This document shows, piece by piece, positions 1 through 8,690 of a DNA stretch of 64,000 bases. The position numbers and the translations under genes were made by a program. Origin of the DNA: Marinifilum breve (GTDB lineage Bacteria; Bacteroidota; Bacteroidia; Bacteroidales; Marinifilaceae). The stretch spans positions 62,001 through 126,000 of the forward strand of contig NZ_QFLI01000008.1 of the NCBI RefSeq assembly GCF_003202155.1. The letters are read 5' to 3'. The notes beneath the pieces are model-generated. The model was not told the origin of the DNA. It ran no database searches and saw nothing but the letters and a program-made list of their open reading frames with translations. Every line of letters begins with the position of its first letter. Within the stretch, counting starts at the first letter, position 1.

Positions 1-1093
1 CTTCAGGGTGAATAATATCATTAAAAGCCAAGCTGGCATTATAATTTAATTCTTCTGCAGTATAACCCGTAAGTTCATTTACTCCTTCACTAACAAATAG
101 CATCGTCCAGTATTCATCAACCAGGCAGCGGTATGCCATACCTTTCAGGTTTCCTATTAAAGTAGTTAACCTCCTTGTGGCTTCAATTACTTTTCGTTGT
201 GAGCGTTTTTGCTCTGTGATGTCGCGTATAATTACCGTAACTTCTCTTTCTCCAATCGAACTTAGACGAAACTCGTAAAAGCAAACACCCTTATTCTCAA
301 CATTTTTACGATAATCAAATATTTGAACCAGCCTTGAATCAAAAGCCTCTTCCATTGCATTGGAGAATCTCTCTCGCAACTCTTGATCAAAAAGGCTTCT
401 TATATTCTCATTATCTATACTCTTGGGATATGTAAATAATCCATTAGGCTTTCCATGTAAGTCTATTATTTTTCCATCACGAGTAATTCGTATAATTAAA
501 TCAGGTATGGTTTCCAACAAAGCCTTGGCTTTTGCTTCGCTATTTTTTATCTGCAGATCAGCATCTATTTTTGTAGTAATATCTTCAAAAATTGTAAAAA
601 CTTTCGTTGGCTTATTGGTTTGTCTATCCAACATTGGCGTTGCAGTTACACTAATCCAAATATAATCCTGTTTTTCAGGATTAAACACACCCAAAGTAGA
701 CCTCGTAATTTCTTTTCTTGTATCCAGCGCTACTTTTGCAGGATGAGCATTTGCATCCATTAGAGAGCCATCGGGTAAAATATTATTTATCCTAGGTTCG
801 AAGCTGTCTACTCCTAGTAAATCTTTAATCGGTTGTCCCAGTATTTTCGATGCAGCGGGATTTGCATAGCTTATTTTTCCATCAGCATCTCTTATAATTA
901 TACCTTGTCCTGTAGATTTAAAAAGTAGATTGTACTCGTCGTTGGTTCTTGTATTTTTGAGCTCATTTGCCAAATAGGTATTTTCCGAATCGAGAGCAGA
1001 TAAATGTTTTTGTAATTGTTCTATCTGTTCCTGACACTCAAACATTCGCTTTTCAAATTCTTCCGGCGATATATTCTCAAAACTTTCCGACAT
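1..1093 (-). CDS. Multi-PAS sensor protein, N-terminal part (cut by window edge)
   Basis: The reading frame is open from an ATG at 1093 to the left edge, about 364 codons, so the C-terminus is missing. After a short coiled-coil-like start (residues about 10-50) there are at least three PAS-type segments. The first contains a GQGIIIRDADGKISYANPAA-type PAS core followed by a PAC-like stretch. The second contains LIIRITRDGKIIDLHGK and ends in a PAC motif with VIIRDITEQKR. The third starts near the edge with a LFVSEGVNELTGY motif. No transmembrane segment or signal peptide is visible, so it is probably cytosolic. Such multi-PAS proteins in Bacteroidota usually end in a histidine kinase, sometimes a hybrid one, but the output domain lies outside the window and cannot be stated. 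Confidence 0.85.
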   Translation of the reverse strand, partial: MSESFENISPEEFEKRMFECQEQIEQLQKHLSALDSENTYLANELKNTRTNDEYNLLFKSTGQGIIIRDADGKISYANPAASKILGQPIKDLLGVDSFEPRINNILPDGSLMDANAHPAKVALDTRKEITRSTLGVFNPEKQDYIWISVTATPMLDRQTNKPTKVFTIFEDITTKIDADLQIKNSEAKAKALLETIPDLIIRITRDGKIIDLHGKPNGLFTYPKSIDNENIRSLFDQELRERFSNAMEEAFDSRLVQIFDYRKNVENKGVCFYEFRLSSIGEREVTVIIRDITEQKRSQRKVIEATRRLTTLIGNLKGMAYRCLVDEYWTMLFVSEGVNELTGYTAEELNYNASLAFNDIIHPE

Positions 1094-1216
1094 TCCTGAT
1101 TTTACATTAGATACAAAATTCGCAGTCCATACTAAGTTAATAAAAATCGCGCCAAGTATTTAATCTAATTGGTAAAAGAGTTTGAGGGGTAAGTTATACC
1201 CAATGCAATATAAAAA

Positions 1217-1250
1217 AGACCAATAACTTCAATACGATTGTTATTGATCT
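1217..1250 (-). terminator. Terminator of the Lrp-family gene
   Basis: CAATAAC (1221-1227) pairs with GTTATTG (1240-1246), extended by an imperfect AAGA/TCTT base. Read on the minus strand the stem is followed by a run of six T, as expected 55-90 bp past the stop of the regulator gene. Confidence 0.6.
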
Positions 1251-1303
1251 TTAATTTATTCAATACGATATTAGACTTCATTCATATTAAAATGTAAATG
1301 TCA

Positions 1304-1765
1304 TTAGATGTAGTATTCAGAGCTATGCTTGATTTCCTTTATTACGAATGTACTATTCAGTACACCAATGTTTTTTATTTTAGATAGCTTATAACGAACG
1401 AATTCATGATACTCCTCAAGGCTTTTTACATGAATCTTTAAAATAAAATCAACCTGACCTGCCATGTGGTAACACTCTTGAACTTCCTTTAAATCCTGAA
1501 TTTGCTCCTCAAATTCATCAATAAAAGTCTCATCATGATAACGCATTGAAACCTGACAAATGGCTGTTACACTTCGCTCAATTCTTTTTTTATCGAGAAT
1601 GGCCACGTATTTTTTAATGAACCCCTGATTCTCCAATCTTCTGATTCTCTCATACACTGGCGAAGGAGTTAAATTCAGCATACTTGCAATCTCTTTTGCT
1701 GTTTTCTTTGAGTCGGTTTGCAATATTCTAAGAATCGTTTTATCAGTTTGATCAAGCTTATCCAT
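1304..1765 (-). CDS. Lrp/AsnC family transcriptional regulator
   Basis: This 153-residue protein has the standard length and two-domain layout of the Lrp/AsnC family. An N-terminal winged helix-turn-helix covers about residues 5-55, with the recognition helix around LNLTPSPVYERIRRLENQG. The C-terminal RAM ligand-binding domain covers about residues 70-148. Family members bind amino acids or related metabolites as dimers to octamers and act as local or global regulators of amino-acid metabolism. The specific ligand cannot be read from the sequence. It stands alone, with its own terminator downstream and an inverted repeat overlapping its probable promoter (1792-1807), so autoregulation is likely. 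The start is the only sensible ATG. Confidence 0.93.
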   Translation of the reverse strand: MDKLDQTDKTILRILQTDSKKTAKEIASMLNLTPSPVYERIRRLENQGFIKKYVAILDKKRIERSVTAICQVSMRYHDETFIDEFEEQIQDLKEVQECYHMAGQVDFILKIHVKSLEEYHEFVRYKLSKIKNIGVLNSTFVIKEIKHSSEYYI

Positions 1766-1791
1766 AAAAGAAATTTTTACTCTGATTTATA

Positions 1792-1807
1792 ACGTTTGCG
1801 GAAACGT
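1792..1807 (-). promoter_or_regulatory. Inverted repeat over the lrp-type promoter
   Basis: ACGTTT (1792-1797) and AAACGT (1802-1807) form a perfect inverted repeat with a 4-bp centre, 26-42 bp upstream of the ATG. On the minus strand a TACTTTTA element, one base from TAnnTTTG, lies immediately upstream with a TTG 20 nt before it. The repeat therefore covers the expected transcription start. It is a good candidate for an autorepression operator. Confidence 0.45.
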
Positions 1808-1904
1808 AAAAGTAGTTTTATCTATTAAGTGTCACAATATCGGTAAATTTTACTTATTTGAACAAAAACACTATGTTTTTTATCGGAAAGACCTTTACTT
1901 TGTC

Positions 1905-2040
1905 AGTATATAACACTGGAAACAACAACAAATACTCATATAATGTCAGCTATTTAATAGCTAAACAAACACAACACACTTAACTAACAATTAGGGTTAA
2001 TATAAACACCTTTATTCTCTCAGGATAAAGGTGTTTTTTT
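1905..2040 (+). ncRNA. Candidate small RNA ending in a strong terminator
   Basis: There is no plus-strand gene here, yet 2005-2040 is a near-ideal intrinsic terminator: an 11-bp stem (2005-2015 with 2025-2035) followed by a T run on the plus strand. About 100 bp upstream, 1895-1902 reads TTACTTTG, one base from the TAnnTTTG promoter element. A transcript of about 130 nt with no credible ORF (only a 4-codon ATG frame) would fit. The element is weak, so this is a hypothesis. The terminator itself is convincing. Confidence 0.35.
2005..2040 (+). terminator. Intrinsic terminator before repeat array 1
   Basis: AACACCTTTAT (2005-2015) pairs perfectly with ATAAAGGTGTT (2025-2035), with a 9-nt loop and a T run to 2040. 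It points along the plus strand. Confidence 0.7.
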
Positions 2041-2045
2041 ATGCA

Positions 2046-2350
2046 CTTCCAATTTGGGAAAGGCTATATTTTTCCATTTTAAACTTCCCCAGTCTGGGGA
2101 AGGACTCTTTTTTTTCATTTTGCATTTCCCCAAGCTGGGGAAGGCTTTTTATTTTCAATTGGAGCTTTCCCAAGCTGGGAAGGGCTCTCTTTTTTCGTTT
2201 TCTCCTTTTCCCAAACTGGGGAAGCCCTTCTTTTTTCAGTTCGAGTTTCCCCAAGCTGGGGAAGGTCTCTTTTTTTTAAACGGGCTTTCCCCAACTTGGG
2301 GAAGGCGTTTTTTTTCAAAATTGACTTCCCCAAAATCCAAAACTTGTCTT
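2046..2350. repeat. Tandem repeat array 1: eight palindromic units, period about 40-41 bp
   Basis: Eight units start near 2046, 2084, 2125, 2166, 2207, 2246, 2286 and 2324. The best units carry the perfect palindrome CTTCCCCAAGCTGGGGAAG or a one-base variant, then GGCTCTTTTTTTT and an A/T-rich filler. The first and last units are degenerate. The period is not a multiple of three, so the open frames that run through it in several phases are a by-product of the repeat rather than genes. Each unit resembles an intrinsic terminator oriented along the plus strand. The array lies between a plus-strand terminator and the 3' end of the minus-strand S9 peptidase. Confidence 0.9.
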
Positions 2351-2373
2351 TTTTTCCAAAAAAAATCATTGCA

Positions 2374-2404
2374 TAAAAAAATGCGCCTCAAAACTGAGAC
2401 GCAT
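2374..2404 (-). terminator. Terminator of the S9 peptidase gene
   Basis: ATGCG-CTCA (from 2381) pairs with TGAG-CGCAT (to 2404) around a small loop, with one mismatch. On the minus strand the stem is followed by seven T, about 25 bp past the stop of the peptidase gene. Confidence 0.65.
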
Positions 2405-2426
2405 CCTTCTATATTAATTTCAGGTT

Positions 2427-5228
2427 CTATTTCTTTAACTCATAACCATCCATTTTTCCTTTTTTAACTGCAGGAATCCCATCAGTCATCCAAACCGGAG
2501 CAGGTTTTCCTTTCAAATAATAATCGAAGAATTGCATGGTTCTAATCGATAAGTCCATTCGGTTAGGACGTTTTCTTAGGTTATGCTCCTCGTTGTTATA
2601 GGTTAGCATCCAACATGGTTTTTGCAAACGACGCATTGCTACAAACAACTCGATTCCCTGATACCATGGCACCGCACCATCGTTATCGTTGTGCATAATT
2701 AAAAGCGGAGTTTTAATTTTTGGCGCGAAGAAAACCGGCGAATTTTCGATGTACTGCAAAGTACTGTTCCAAAGCGTTCCTCCAATTCTACTTTGAGTAC
2801 GTTCGTACTGGAACATACGGCTCATACCGCTCCCCCAACGGATTCCACCATATGCTGATGTCATATTACTTACAGGAGCTCCAGCCATTGCACATTTGTA
2901 CAAATCGGTTCTGGTTACCAGGTAAGCAATTTGATATCCACCCCAGCTTTGTCCTTGCAAGGCAACATTTTCTTTATCGATAAAATCATAACGATACATC
3001 ATTGCCAATGTTCCTGTAACAATTGAGCTATAAGCCGATTCTCCAGGATATCCAACCTTGTGATAAGTGATATCTGGCATGAAAATAAGATAGCCATTGC
3101 TTACACAATAACTTGGATTAATGATAGACCAATTTGGCTGTGGTACATGATAATTGTGTAATCGATCGGATGTTCTTTCGTAGAAATACACTAACATCGG
3201 GTATTTTTTGTTGGGATCGAAATCTTCTGGCTTGTACAATAAACCTTGCAATTTCTCTCCATCTCCTGATGTCCAATCAACCAATTCAACATTACCCCAG
3301 TTGATATTCTTTTGCTGTGGATTCGCATCAGACACTTTAGTTTGATTCGAAAAATTCAATTTACTGGTCCAAAGGTTTGGATAATCAACGAAAGTTGATC
3401 GTTTGAACATGATTTGTTCAGCAGTTTTTGCCTTTTCCACACCATATAACTTGGCATCTTCGAACACAATTTGTTTCGGATCATCCTCTCTTTTCAGTTG
3501 ATAATAGCCCGATTTTTTATTGAACTCATGAAATGCACTTAAAAGAACTGGCTTTTTCAAATCAATAAACAATTCCTCATCATCCAATTTCACGTAATCA
3601 AAACGGATATTGTTTCTGCGACCAAAACCATTAGTCAAATTTACTGCCGGTTTCATCCCCGCCGGATCAATCATCCAAAAATCGTAACGGTCTTGAATGA
3701 TTACATTCTTATCGCCTTTGGTCCACCCTACTATTCCATATGGATTTGGATCGTTTGGAGTATCGTGAGTTTCGCTGTAGAAATTCGCATTGATTTTTTT
3801 GGTTAAAGCAACTGTTTTTTTGCTTTCAATCTGGTAAGAATACCAGATGCTATCTTGAGTTTCGTACCACAATAAATATTTCTGAGCTGGAGAAATACGA
3901 ACATCTGAATTTTTCTTTTCCAGAATCAATTCTCTCTTACCCGTACTGGTATTTACAAGATAATAATCGGAATACCAATCGTCCCACGAAGTTAATTGCT
4001 GATATGGAAGAGGTGAATTACCCAATGCCAATTCTGCATTGCCTTTATCGTACAACTCAACACTGCGCATATCTTTATCTGCTAGCTGAACCAATTTGTT
4101 GTTTTTGGTGTGATAAACCGCCATCCATGTGCGCTTTTTCTCTTTCTCTGCCTGAACTTTTTGTTGTGGCTGCAACAAAGGATCCTTCCAGTTCCATACA
4201 TCAACATGGTACTTTTCCTCGTCCAACAAAGTATCTTTCACCTCTTTTTCTGGCTTTGGAGCAACACCAAAATACAATTTCTCACCATCTCTCGAGAAAG
4301 AAAGTCTTCCATTTTTACTCACTGTCCAATTCTCTTGAATCTCACGAGATAGAGTATCAACAATTCGCTTGCTATCGCTATTTAAATCGCCATAATACAA
4401 TTCGTAACATTTGTTTTTGACAGTATCAGCAGAGAAAATAAAAGAAATCTGATCTCCATTTGCCGAAATGGTCGCTTTATCTGCTTCTCCCACTTTCTCG
4501 AAAACCTGATTCACTTTCGCAGTTTTACCATCAAAAGTTTTAACCAATACAGTTTGCGTACTATCGCCAACCGATTGCATAAAATTCACAGCATTTCCAT
4601 TTCTTGATAGCGCATAATCGGTTACATCTTCAAACTTAAATTCCTTGCCATTTACAAAATTCTTGATCACAAGTTGGCCTTTTTTAAGCTTACCGTTGCC
4701 ATTCTTTTTCTTTGGCTTTTTAACTTCTACCGAGTCCTTTGCCAAACTGTCTTTTTCCTCCTTTGGCATTTCAAGGTAGTAAGCCATCCACTCACCTTTT
4801 TCTTCAGGCATTTGGAAAGATTTTAACTCTGGTAATTTCACCAATTCTTTACTGCTTAGGTTCCAAATTCCGATAGAATCTTTTGGCATATCCTTCTTGT
4901 CAACTTTGTCTAATTTAGCCTGACGAACTGTATCGTACTGAGCCTTAATTTTAAAAGTTAAAATTTCAGATTTTGGTGAAAATTCAGCATTAAAACCTCT
5001 GGCAATCGAATCTAACTTTTTTGTTTTTACCTGGTACAGATAAAGAAATCCGTCCCCCTTTTGTGGATTTACTTCATAAGATATCCATTCTCCATTGGCA
5101 GAAATCTGCTGGCTCTTTAAGTTTTTCCATCCATCGTAATCGGTATGTTTCAATGGAACTTTTTGCGCATAAGCTGTTACTTGAATCATAAGTAAACAGA
5201 CCAATACGGCTTTAAATAAATTTCTCAT
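2427..5228 (-). CDS. S9 family (prolyl oligopeptidase-type) serine peptidase, exported
   Basis: The 933-residue product starts with a signal peptide (MRNLFKAVLVCLLMIQVTAYAQ). A long N-terminal beta-propeller region (about 25-640) is followed by an alpha/beta-hydrolase domain. The nucleophile sits in GQSWGGYQ (Ser near 761), the acid in HNDNDGAVP (Asp near 850) and the base in NNEEHNL (His near 882), so the triad is complete. A lysine-rich insert (about 170-185) is unusual but not disruptive. Family members cleave short peptides, often after proline or as acylaminoacyl/dipeptidyl peptidases; the exact specificity is not readable. It follows cysQ on the same strand after 44 bp and may be cotranscribed with it. 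Confidence 0.92.
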   Translation of the reverse strand: MRNLFKAVLVCLLMIQVTAYAQKVPLKHTDYDGWKNLKSQQISANGEWISYEVNPQKGDGFLYLYQVKTKKLDSIARGFNAEFSPKSEILTFKIKAQYDTVRQAKLDKVDKKDMPKDSIGIWNLSSKELVKLPELKSFQMPEEKGEWMAYYLEMPKEEKDSLAKDSVEVKKPKKKNGNGKLKKGQLVIKNFVNGKEFKFEDVTDYALSRNGNAVNFMQSVGDSTQTVLVKTFDGKTAKVNQVFEKVGEADKATISANGDQISFIFSADTVKNKCYELYYGDLNSDSKRIVDTLSREIQENWTVSKNGRLSFSRDGEKLYFGVAPKPEKEVKDTLLDEEKYHVDVWNWKDPLLQPQQKVQAEKEKKRTWMAVYHTKNNKLVQLADKDMRSVELYDKGNAELALGNSPLPYQQLTSWDDWYSDYYLVNTSTGKRELILEKKNSDVRISPAQKYLLWYETQDSIWYSYQIESKKTVALTKKINANFYSETHDTPNDPNPYGIVGWTKGDKNVIIQDRYDFWMIDPAGMKPAVNLTNGFGRRNNIRFDYVKLDDEELFIDLKKPVLLSAFHEFNKKSGYYQLKREDDPKQIVFEDAKLYGVEKAKTAEQIMFKRSTFVDYPNLWTSKLNFSNQTKVSDANPQQKNINWGNVELVDWTSGDGEKLQGLLYKPEDFDPNKKYPMLVYFYERTSDRLHNYHVPQPNWSIINPSYCVSNGYLIFMPDITYHKVGYPGESAYSSIVTGTLAMMYRYDFIDKENVALQGQSWGGYQIAYLVTRTDLYKCAMAGAPVSNMTSAYGGIRWGSGMSRMFQYERTQSRIGGTLWNSTLQYIENSPVFFAPKIKTPLLIMHNDNDGAVPWYQGIELFVAMRRLQKPCWMLTYNNEEHNLRKRPNRMDLSIRTMQFFDYYLKGKPAPVWMTDGIPAVKKGKMDGYELKK

Positions 5229-5272
5229 TTGTTTTAGTTGTAGGTTGCTTTATTGGTTAATTCTCAATGAAT

Positions 5273-6082
5273 CTATCGCGAGCAAATAAAGCTCGGATTC
5301 ATCAAATCCTTCTTATTGTATTTTAATTCTATATTGGTGTTAATCTGCAATACTTTACCTCCCGAGGCTTTAACAATTGCATGGCCAGCAGCTGTATCCC
5401 ATTCCATAATCGGACCAAACCTAGGATAAACATCTGCTTCATTTTCCGCAATCATACAAAGTTTTAGTGAACTTCCTTTCGAAATCAACTTCACCTCTTT
5501 TTTATCTTGTTTCAATTTCGCAATAAACTGTTTGGTTTCCTCATTCATATGCGATCGGGAACCAACAATAAGCGTTTCATTACGATTTTGCGCCAAAGGC
5601 AATTTGTGAGATTTTTGAACTAGCATATCCAAATCCTTATCCCATTCACTTATTTTATCTACTCGATACGCACCTAATTCCACATCGGCAAAATATAACT
5701 GCTTATAAACCGGGACATAAATCACACCAGCAACTGGCGTTTCCTTATCAACTAAAGCAATATTAACAGTGAACTCATCATTTCGTTTTATGAATTCTTT
5801 GGTTCCGTCAAGCGGATCAACAATCCAACATTGCTCCCACTTCTGTCTCTCTTCATAATTCAAATGCTCCCCTTCTTCACTTAAAACAGGAATTCCCATA
5901 TTATTAATAACAGAAACAATGGCATCATGAGCTCTTTGGTCAGCTAATGTTAAGGGTGTATTATCCAATTTTAATTGTATCTCGAAATCTTTGGATTCGT
6001 ACACTTTCAGGATTTCTTTACCTGCCAATAATGATGCCGAAATGGCTTCAACCAAAAGCTTTTTTCTCCTACTAAAATTCAT
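5273..6082 (-). CDS. cysQ: 3'(2'),5'-bisphosphate nucleotidase CysQ
   Basis: The 269-residue protein belongs to the inositol monophosphatase superfamily. The metal-binding signature DPLDGT lies at about 89-94, preceded by the SEEGE motif near 69-73, and the second signature GPIMEWDTAAGHAIV is near residue 225. CysQ removes the 3'-phosphate from phosphoadenosine phosphate (PAP), a by-product of sulfate assimilation and sulfotransfer, and it needs magnesium. It lies 43 bp downstream of an SLC13-type permease on the same strand, a pairing consistent with sulfate uptake and use. No cysD, cysN or cysH is in the window. Confidence 0.92.
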   Translation of the reverse strand: MNFSRRKKLLVEAISASLLAGKEILKVYESKDFEIQLKLDNTPLTLADQRAHDAIVSVINNMGIPVLSEEGEHLNYEERQKWEQCWIVDPLDGTKEFIKRNDEFTVNIALVDKETPVAGVIYVPVYKQLYFADVELGAYRVDKISEWDKDLDMLVQKSHKLPLAQNRNETLIVGSRSHMNEETKQFIAKLKQDKKEVKLISKGSSLKLCMIAENEADVYPRFGPIMEWDTAAGHAIVKASGGKVLQINTNIELKYNKKDLMNPSFICSR

Positions 6083-6125
6083 AGATAGATTGTCGTAATA
6101 TTACTTTGTCCTATGCGCTTATCTA

Positions 6126-7907
6126 TTAATAAAAATAAATGTATGACAGAATCAAAACTGTAAAAATCATGTAAATGATTGTTAGGGGAAATCCTATTTT
6201 AAAGAAATCTTTAAACGAATAACCTCCAGGACCATAGACCATGATATTCGTTTGATATCCAATAGGAGTCATGAAATTAGCTGCAGCTGCAAAAGCCACA
6301 ATTAGTACAAATGGCTCGGGATCCAAATGCAAGCTTAAGGCCATTGTTAACGAAATTGGAAAAACAATTGCCACGGCTGCCTTGTTAGTAATGTAGGCAG
6401 CTAAAACAGAAGTAATCAAGTAAATTCCAAATAGAACACCCACTTTACCCAATGGAAGAAATACGGATATCAATAAATCCGCAATAATCTCAGCTAATCC
6501 TGATTTTATCATAGCAGTTCCAAAGGCCAGCGAGAGGGATATGATCAGTGCCAGATTAAAATCTACCATTCTGGCAATATCCTTAGGGTTGGATATCTTC
6601 AAGCCCAAAATTACAATGATCATTACAATCAATGTCATAAAGAGTGGCACTATATTTAAAGCAGATAATATTACTGCCAAGACTGTACCTCCCAGCAATA
6701 AACCAATTTTATATCCTTCTTGCTTTCTGAATTCTTTTACTTTAGAGATAAAGTAGAAATCCTGAATGCGATGCGTTCTTTCAACAAAATCATCCCCTCC
6801 AAGCAACAACAAAACGTCACCAGCACGTAACTTTACTTCTCCAATTTTTCCACTAACTCGGCCTCCATTTCTATGGATTCCAATTACAGCAGCATCGAAT
6901 TGCCCTCTAAAATTTGCCTCTTTTACTGTTTTTGAAATCAGGGTTGAATTATGAGAAATCACAATCTCTACAACCTCAATATGCTTCTTATGCGTAAGCA
7001 TACCCACTGTTGGAAGCGTTAAACCTGAATTTGGCAGTACCAAATCTGCAATGGTTTCCGTATCACCAGCAAATAATAGTCTATCTCCTTCTTCCAATCT
7101 AAATTCATGCGAAACTGCTGCAACTCTTACCCCTCCTCTATTAATTTGGAAAAGATAAAGTCCTTTTAAGTTTCGAAGGTCTGCTTCTTCAATTGATTTC
7201 CCAATCAAATCGGAATTGGGTTTAACGTGTGCCTCTACAATATACTTCCTGGTATTTTCCGAAAAATCGCCTAAAATATCCTCCTTATCTGGTAGTAGTT
7301 TTTTACTTACAAATAACAAATAAGCTGATCCAATAAACATCATTGGCACGCCCACATAAGCAAAACTAAACATACTTAAAGATTCCAAACCGGTAACAAT
7401 GGTTTGGTCTTTTACCATACCGTTTACAATTAAGTTTGTTGATGTTCCGATAAGAGTTATACAACCACCCAAAATGGCTGCATAGGAAAGCGGAATTAGT
7501 AATTTTGAGGGAGAAATATTGTTTCGCTTGCTCCAAGAATGCACGTATGGCATCATTACAGCAACCAATGGAGTATTGTTTAAGAATGCCGAAAATCCAC
7601 CAACCAAAAGCATCATTCGGGCCATAAAGGCTTTGTAGCCATTCGCCCGTTGAAACACTTTATCGAAGAGGGTTTCTACAATCCCCAAATCTCTAATAAT
7701 ATCACCAATAAGGAGTAGCATTAGAATTACAACAACCTGATCGTTGGCAAAACCACTAAGAATTTCTGATGGTGTTAAAATTCCACTTATCCCCAAAATC
7801 ACCACACCTATTAAGAATGTAAAGGCAGGACCAATCCATTCTTTATAGAAGGAAATAAGAATAAAAACCAATACGATTAATACAATTATCGCATCAAGTG
7901 AGAGCAT
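6126..7907 (-). CDS. SLC13 family permease with two RCK C (TrkA-C) domains
   Basis: The 593-residue inner-membrane protein has two blocks of transmembrane helices (about 1-205 and 395-593) flanking a soluble middle. The middle holds two TrkA-C domains at about 215-300 and 305-385, recognisable by GDRLLFAGD and GDVLLLLGG. The membrane parts carry SLC13/DASS-type segments such as NNTPLVAVMMPYV and GTSTNLIVNG, including the asparagine-threonine-proline signature. Family members cotransport anions (sulfate, dicarboxylates, phosphate) with sodium. The neighbouring cysQ makes sulfate the most plausible substrate, by context only. A TAnnTTTG promoter element precedes it. Confidence 0.9.
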   Translation of the reverse strand: MLSLDAIIVLIVLVFILISFYKEWIGPAFTFLIGVVILGISGILTPSEILSGFANDQVVVILMLLLIGDIIRDLGIVETLFDKVFQRANGYKAFMARMMLLVGGFSAFLNNTPLVAVMMPYVHSWSKRNNISPSKLLIPLSYAAILGGCITLIGTSTNLIVNGMVKDQTIVTGLESLSMFSFAYVGVPMMFIGSAYLLFVSKKLLPDKEDILGDFSENTRKYIVEAHVKPNSDLIGKSIEEADLRNLKGLYLFQINRGGVRVAAVSHEFRLEEGDRLLFAGDTETIADLVLPNSGLTLPTVGMLTHKKHIEVVEIVISHNSTLISKTVKEANFRGQFDAAVIGIHRNGGRVSGKIGEVKLRAGDVLLLLGGDDFVERTHRIQDFYFISKVKEFRKQEGYKIGLLLGGTVLAVILSALNIVPLFMTLIVMIIVILGLKISNPKDIARMVDFNLALIISLSLAFGTAMIKSGLAEIIADLLISVFLPLGKVGVLFGIYLITSVLAAYITNKAAVAIVFPISLTMALSLHLDPEPFVLIVAFAAAANFMTPIGYQTNIMVYGPGGYSFKDFFKIGFPLTIIYMIFTVLILSYIYFY

Positions 7908-7944
7908 AGATAAATTTTTGGGTACAATTCAAGATACGAATATA

Positions 7945-7952
7945 CAAAAATA
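7945..7952 (-). promoter_or_regulatory. Promoter element for the SLC13-cysQ-peptidase run
   Basis: The minus strand reads TATTTTTG here, matching the Bacteroidota TAnnTTTG element 38 bp upstream of the permease ATG. It is divergent to the promoter of the DUF2284 gene. Confidence 0.45.
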
Positions 7953-8026
7953 CCTTCAGGTACGGATGTCTTTCTCACACCTTTGCGCAAATGTTATACA
8001 AGCTATTTTTAAGAAAGCAATTATTA

Positions 8027-8034
8027 TACTTTTG
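8027..8034 (+). promoter_or_regulatory. Promoter element for the DUF2284 gene
   Basis: TACTTTTG matches TAnnTTTG, which places transcription start near 8041. This lies downstream of an in-frame ATG at 7991 and 13 nt upstream of the ATG at 8054, so it decides the start of the gene. Confidence 0.5.
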
Positions 8035-8053
8035 TGATAAATTGAATATTACA

Positions 8054-8629
8054 ATGATAGAGGTTAAGACAGATACAATTGTTAAGCATTTTAAAAATCG
8101 GAAAATCGAAATGGAAAGAAAGGTGTTGGAAATTCCAAAATCTGAAATATTTCTTTTTCTGAATAAAGAAGAGTTCAATTCGCATTGTAGAAATGCTTGC
8201 CCAAACCACAATAGCAAATGGACTTGTCCGCCCAACTGTCCAAATTTCGAAGATTACTCCGAGTCCTATTCAAAAATCCAATTGTTTCTATTTGTTACTT
8301 CAACAAAACAATTTGATTTTCTGCCTCAAGAAGAATGCTCACTTGAAGCGTATAACTTTACAAAAGAAGAGTTACAAAATTATCTACGTATTAATGAACC
8401 CATTGATGGTAAAATGATAGCAGCCAACAGTTGTGAAGTTTGTGCTACCTGCTCAATAATAAATGGAAAACCATGTTACTTCCCTGAAAAAATGCGCTAT
8501 AATTTGGTTGCTTTCGGATTTAATGTAGAAAAAATACTTACTGAATTGTTTCAACATGAATTAAAATGGTCAGCAGAAAATATCATCCCTGAATATGTAA
8601 GTAGTGTTGGTGCTATATTAAAAAAATAA
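8054..8629 (+). CDS. DUF2284 family metal-binding protein
   Basis: The 191-residue protein has the cysteine pattern of DUF2284 (predicted metal-binding) proteins: C-x3-C near 45-49 followed by TCPPNCP near 57-63, and a second cluster, SCEVCATCSIINGKPC, near 120-140. The fixed cysteine clusters suggest an iron-sulfur or zinc site; the biochemical role is unknown. An in-frame ATG at 7991 would add 21 residues, but a TAnnTTTG promoter element at 8027-8034 lies between the two, so 8054 is preferred. It is cytosolic and monocistronic. Confidence 0.88.
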   Translation: MIEVKTDTIVKHFKNRKIEMERKVLEIPKSEIFLFLNKEEFNSHCRNACPNHNSKWTCPPNCPNFEDYSESYSKIQLFLFVTSTKQFDFLPQEECSLEAYNFTKEELQNYLRINEPIDGKMIAANSCEVCATCSIINGKPCYFPEKMRYNLVAFGFNVEKILTELFQHELKWSAENIIPEYVSSVGAILKK

Positions 8630-8647
8630 TCTGACATTAAACAAAAA

Positions 8648-8668
8648 AAGCTCCCTTCTGAGGAGCTT
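8648..8668 (-). terminator. Shared terminator between convergent genes
   Basis: AAGCTCC (8648-8654) pairs with GGAGCTT (8662-8668). On the minus strand it is followed by seven T, and on the plus strand by a weaker T-rich stretch, so it serves the lipoprotein gene and perhaps the DUF2284 gene. Confidence 0.65.
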
Positions 8669-8690
8669 ATTATTTCATTATAGTATATCC

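Noticed and set aside
2046-2350. CRISPR array
   Set aside because: The repeat is a palindrome of about 20 bp with similar, not unique, spacers and a total period of 41 bp; no cas gene is present. The same reasoning applies to the arrays at 20.4 and 30.3 kb.
2031-2467. Several overlapping ORFs of 71-137 codons on both strands
   Set aside because: They run through a tandem repeat of about 41 bp in all phases; their repetitive sequence comes from the array and there are no domain or start signals.
4004-4420. 138-codon plus-strand ORF inside the S9 peptidase gene
   Set aside because: Antisense shadow of a clearly conserved coding sequence.
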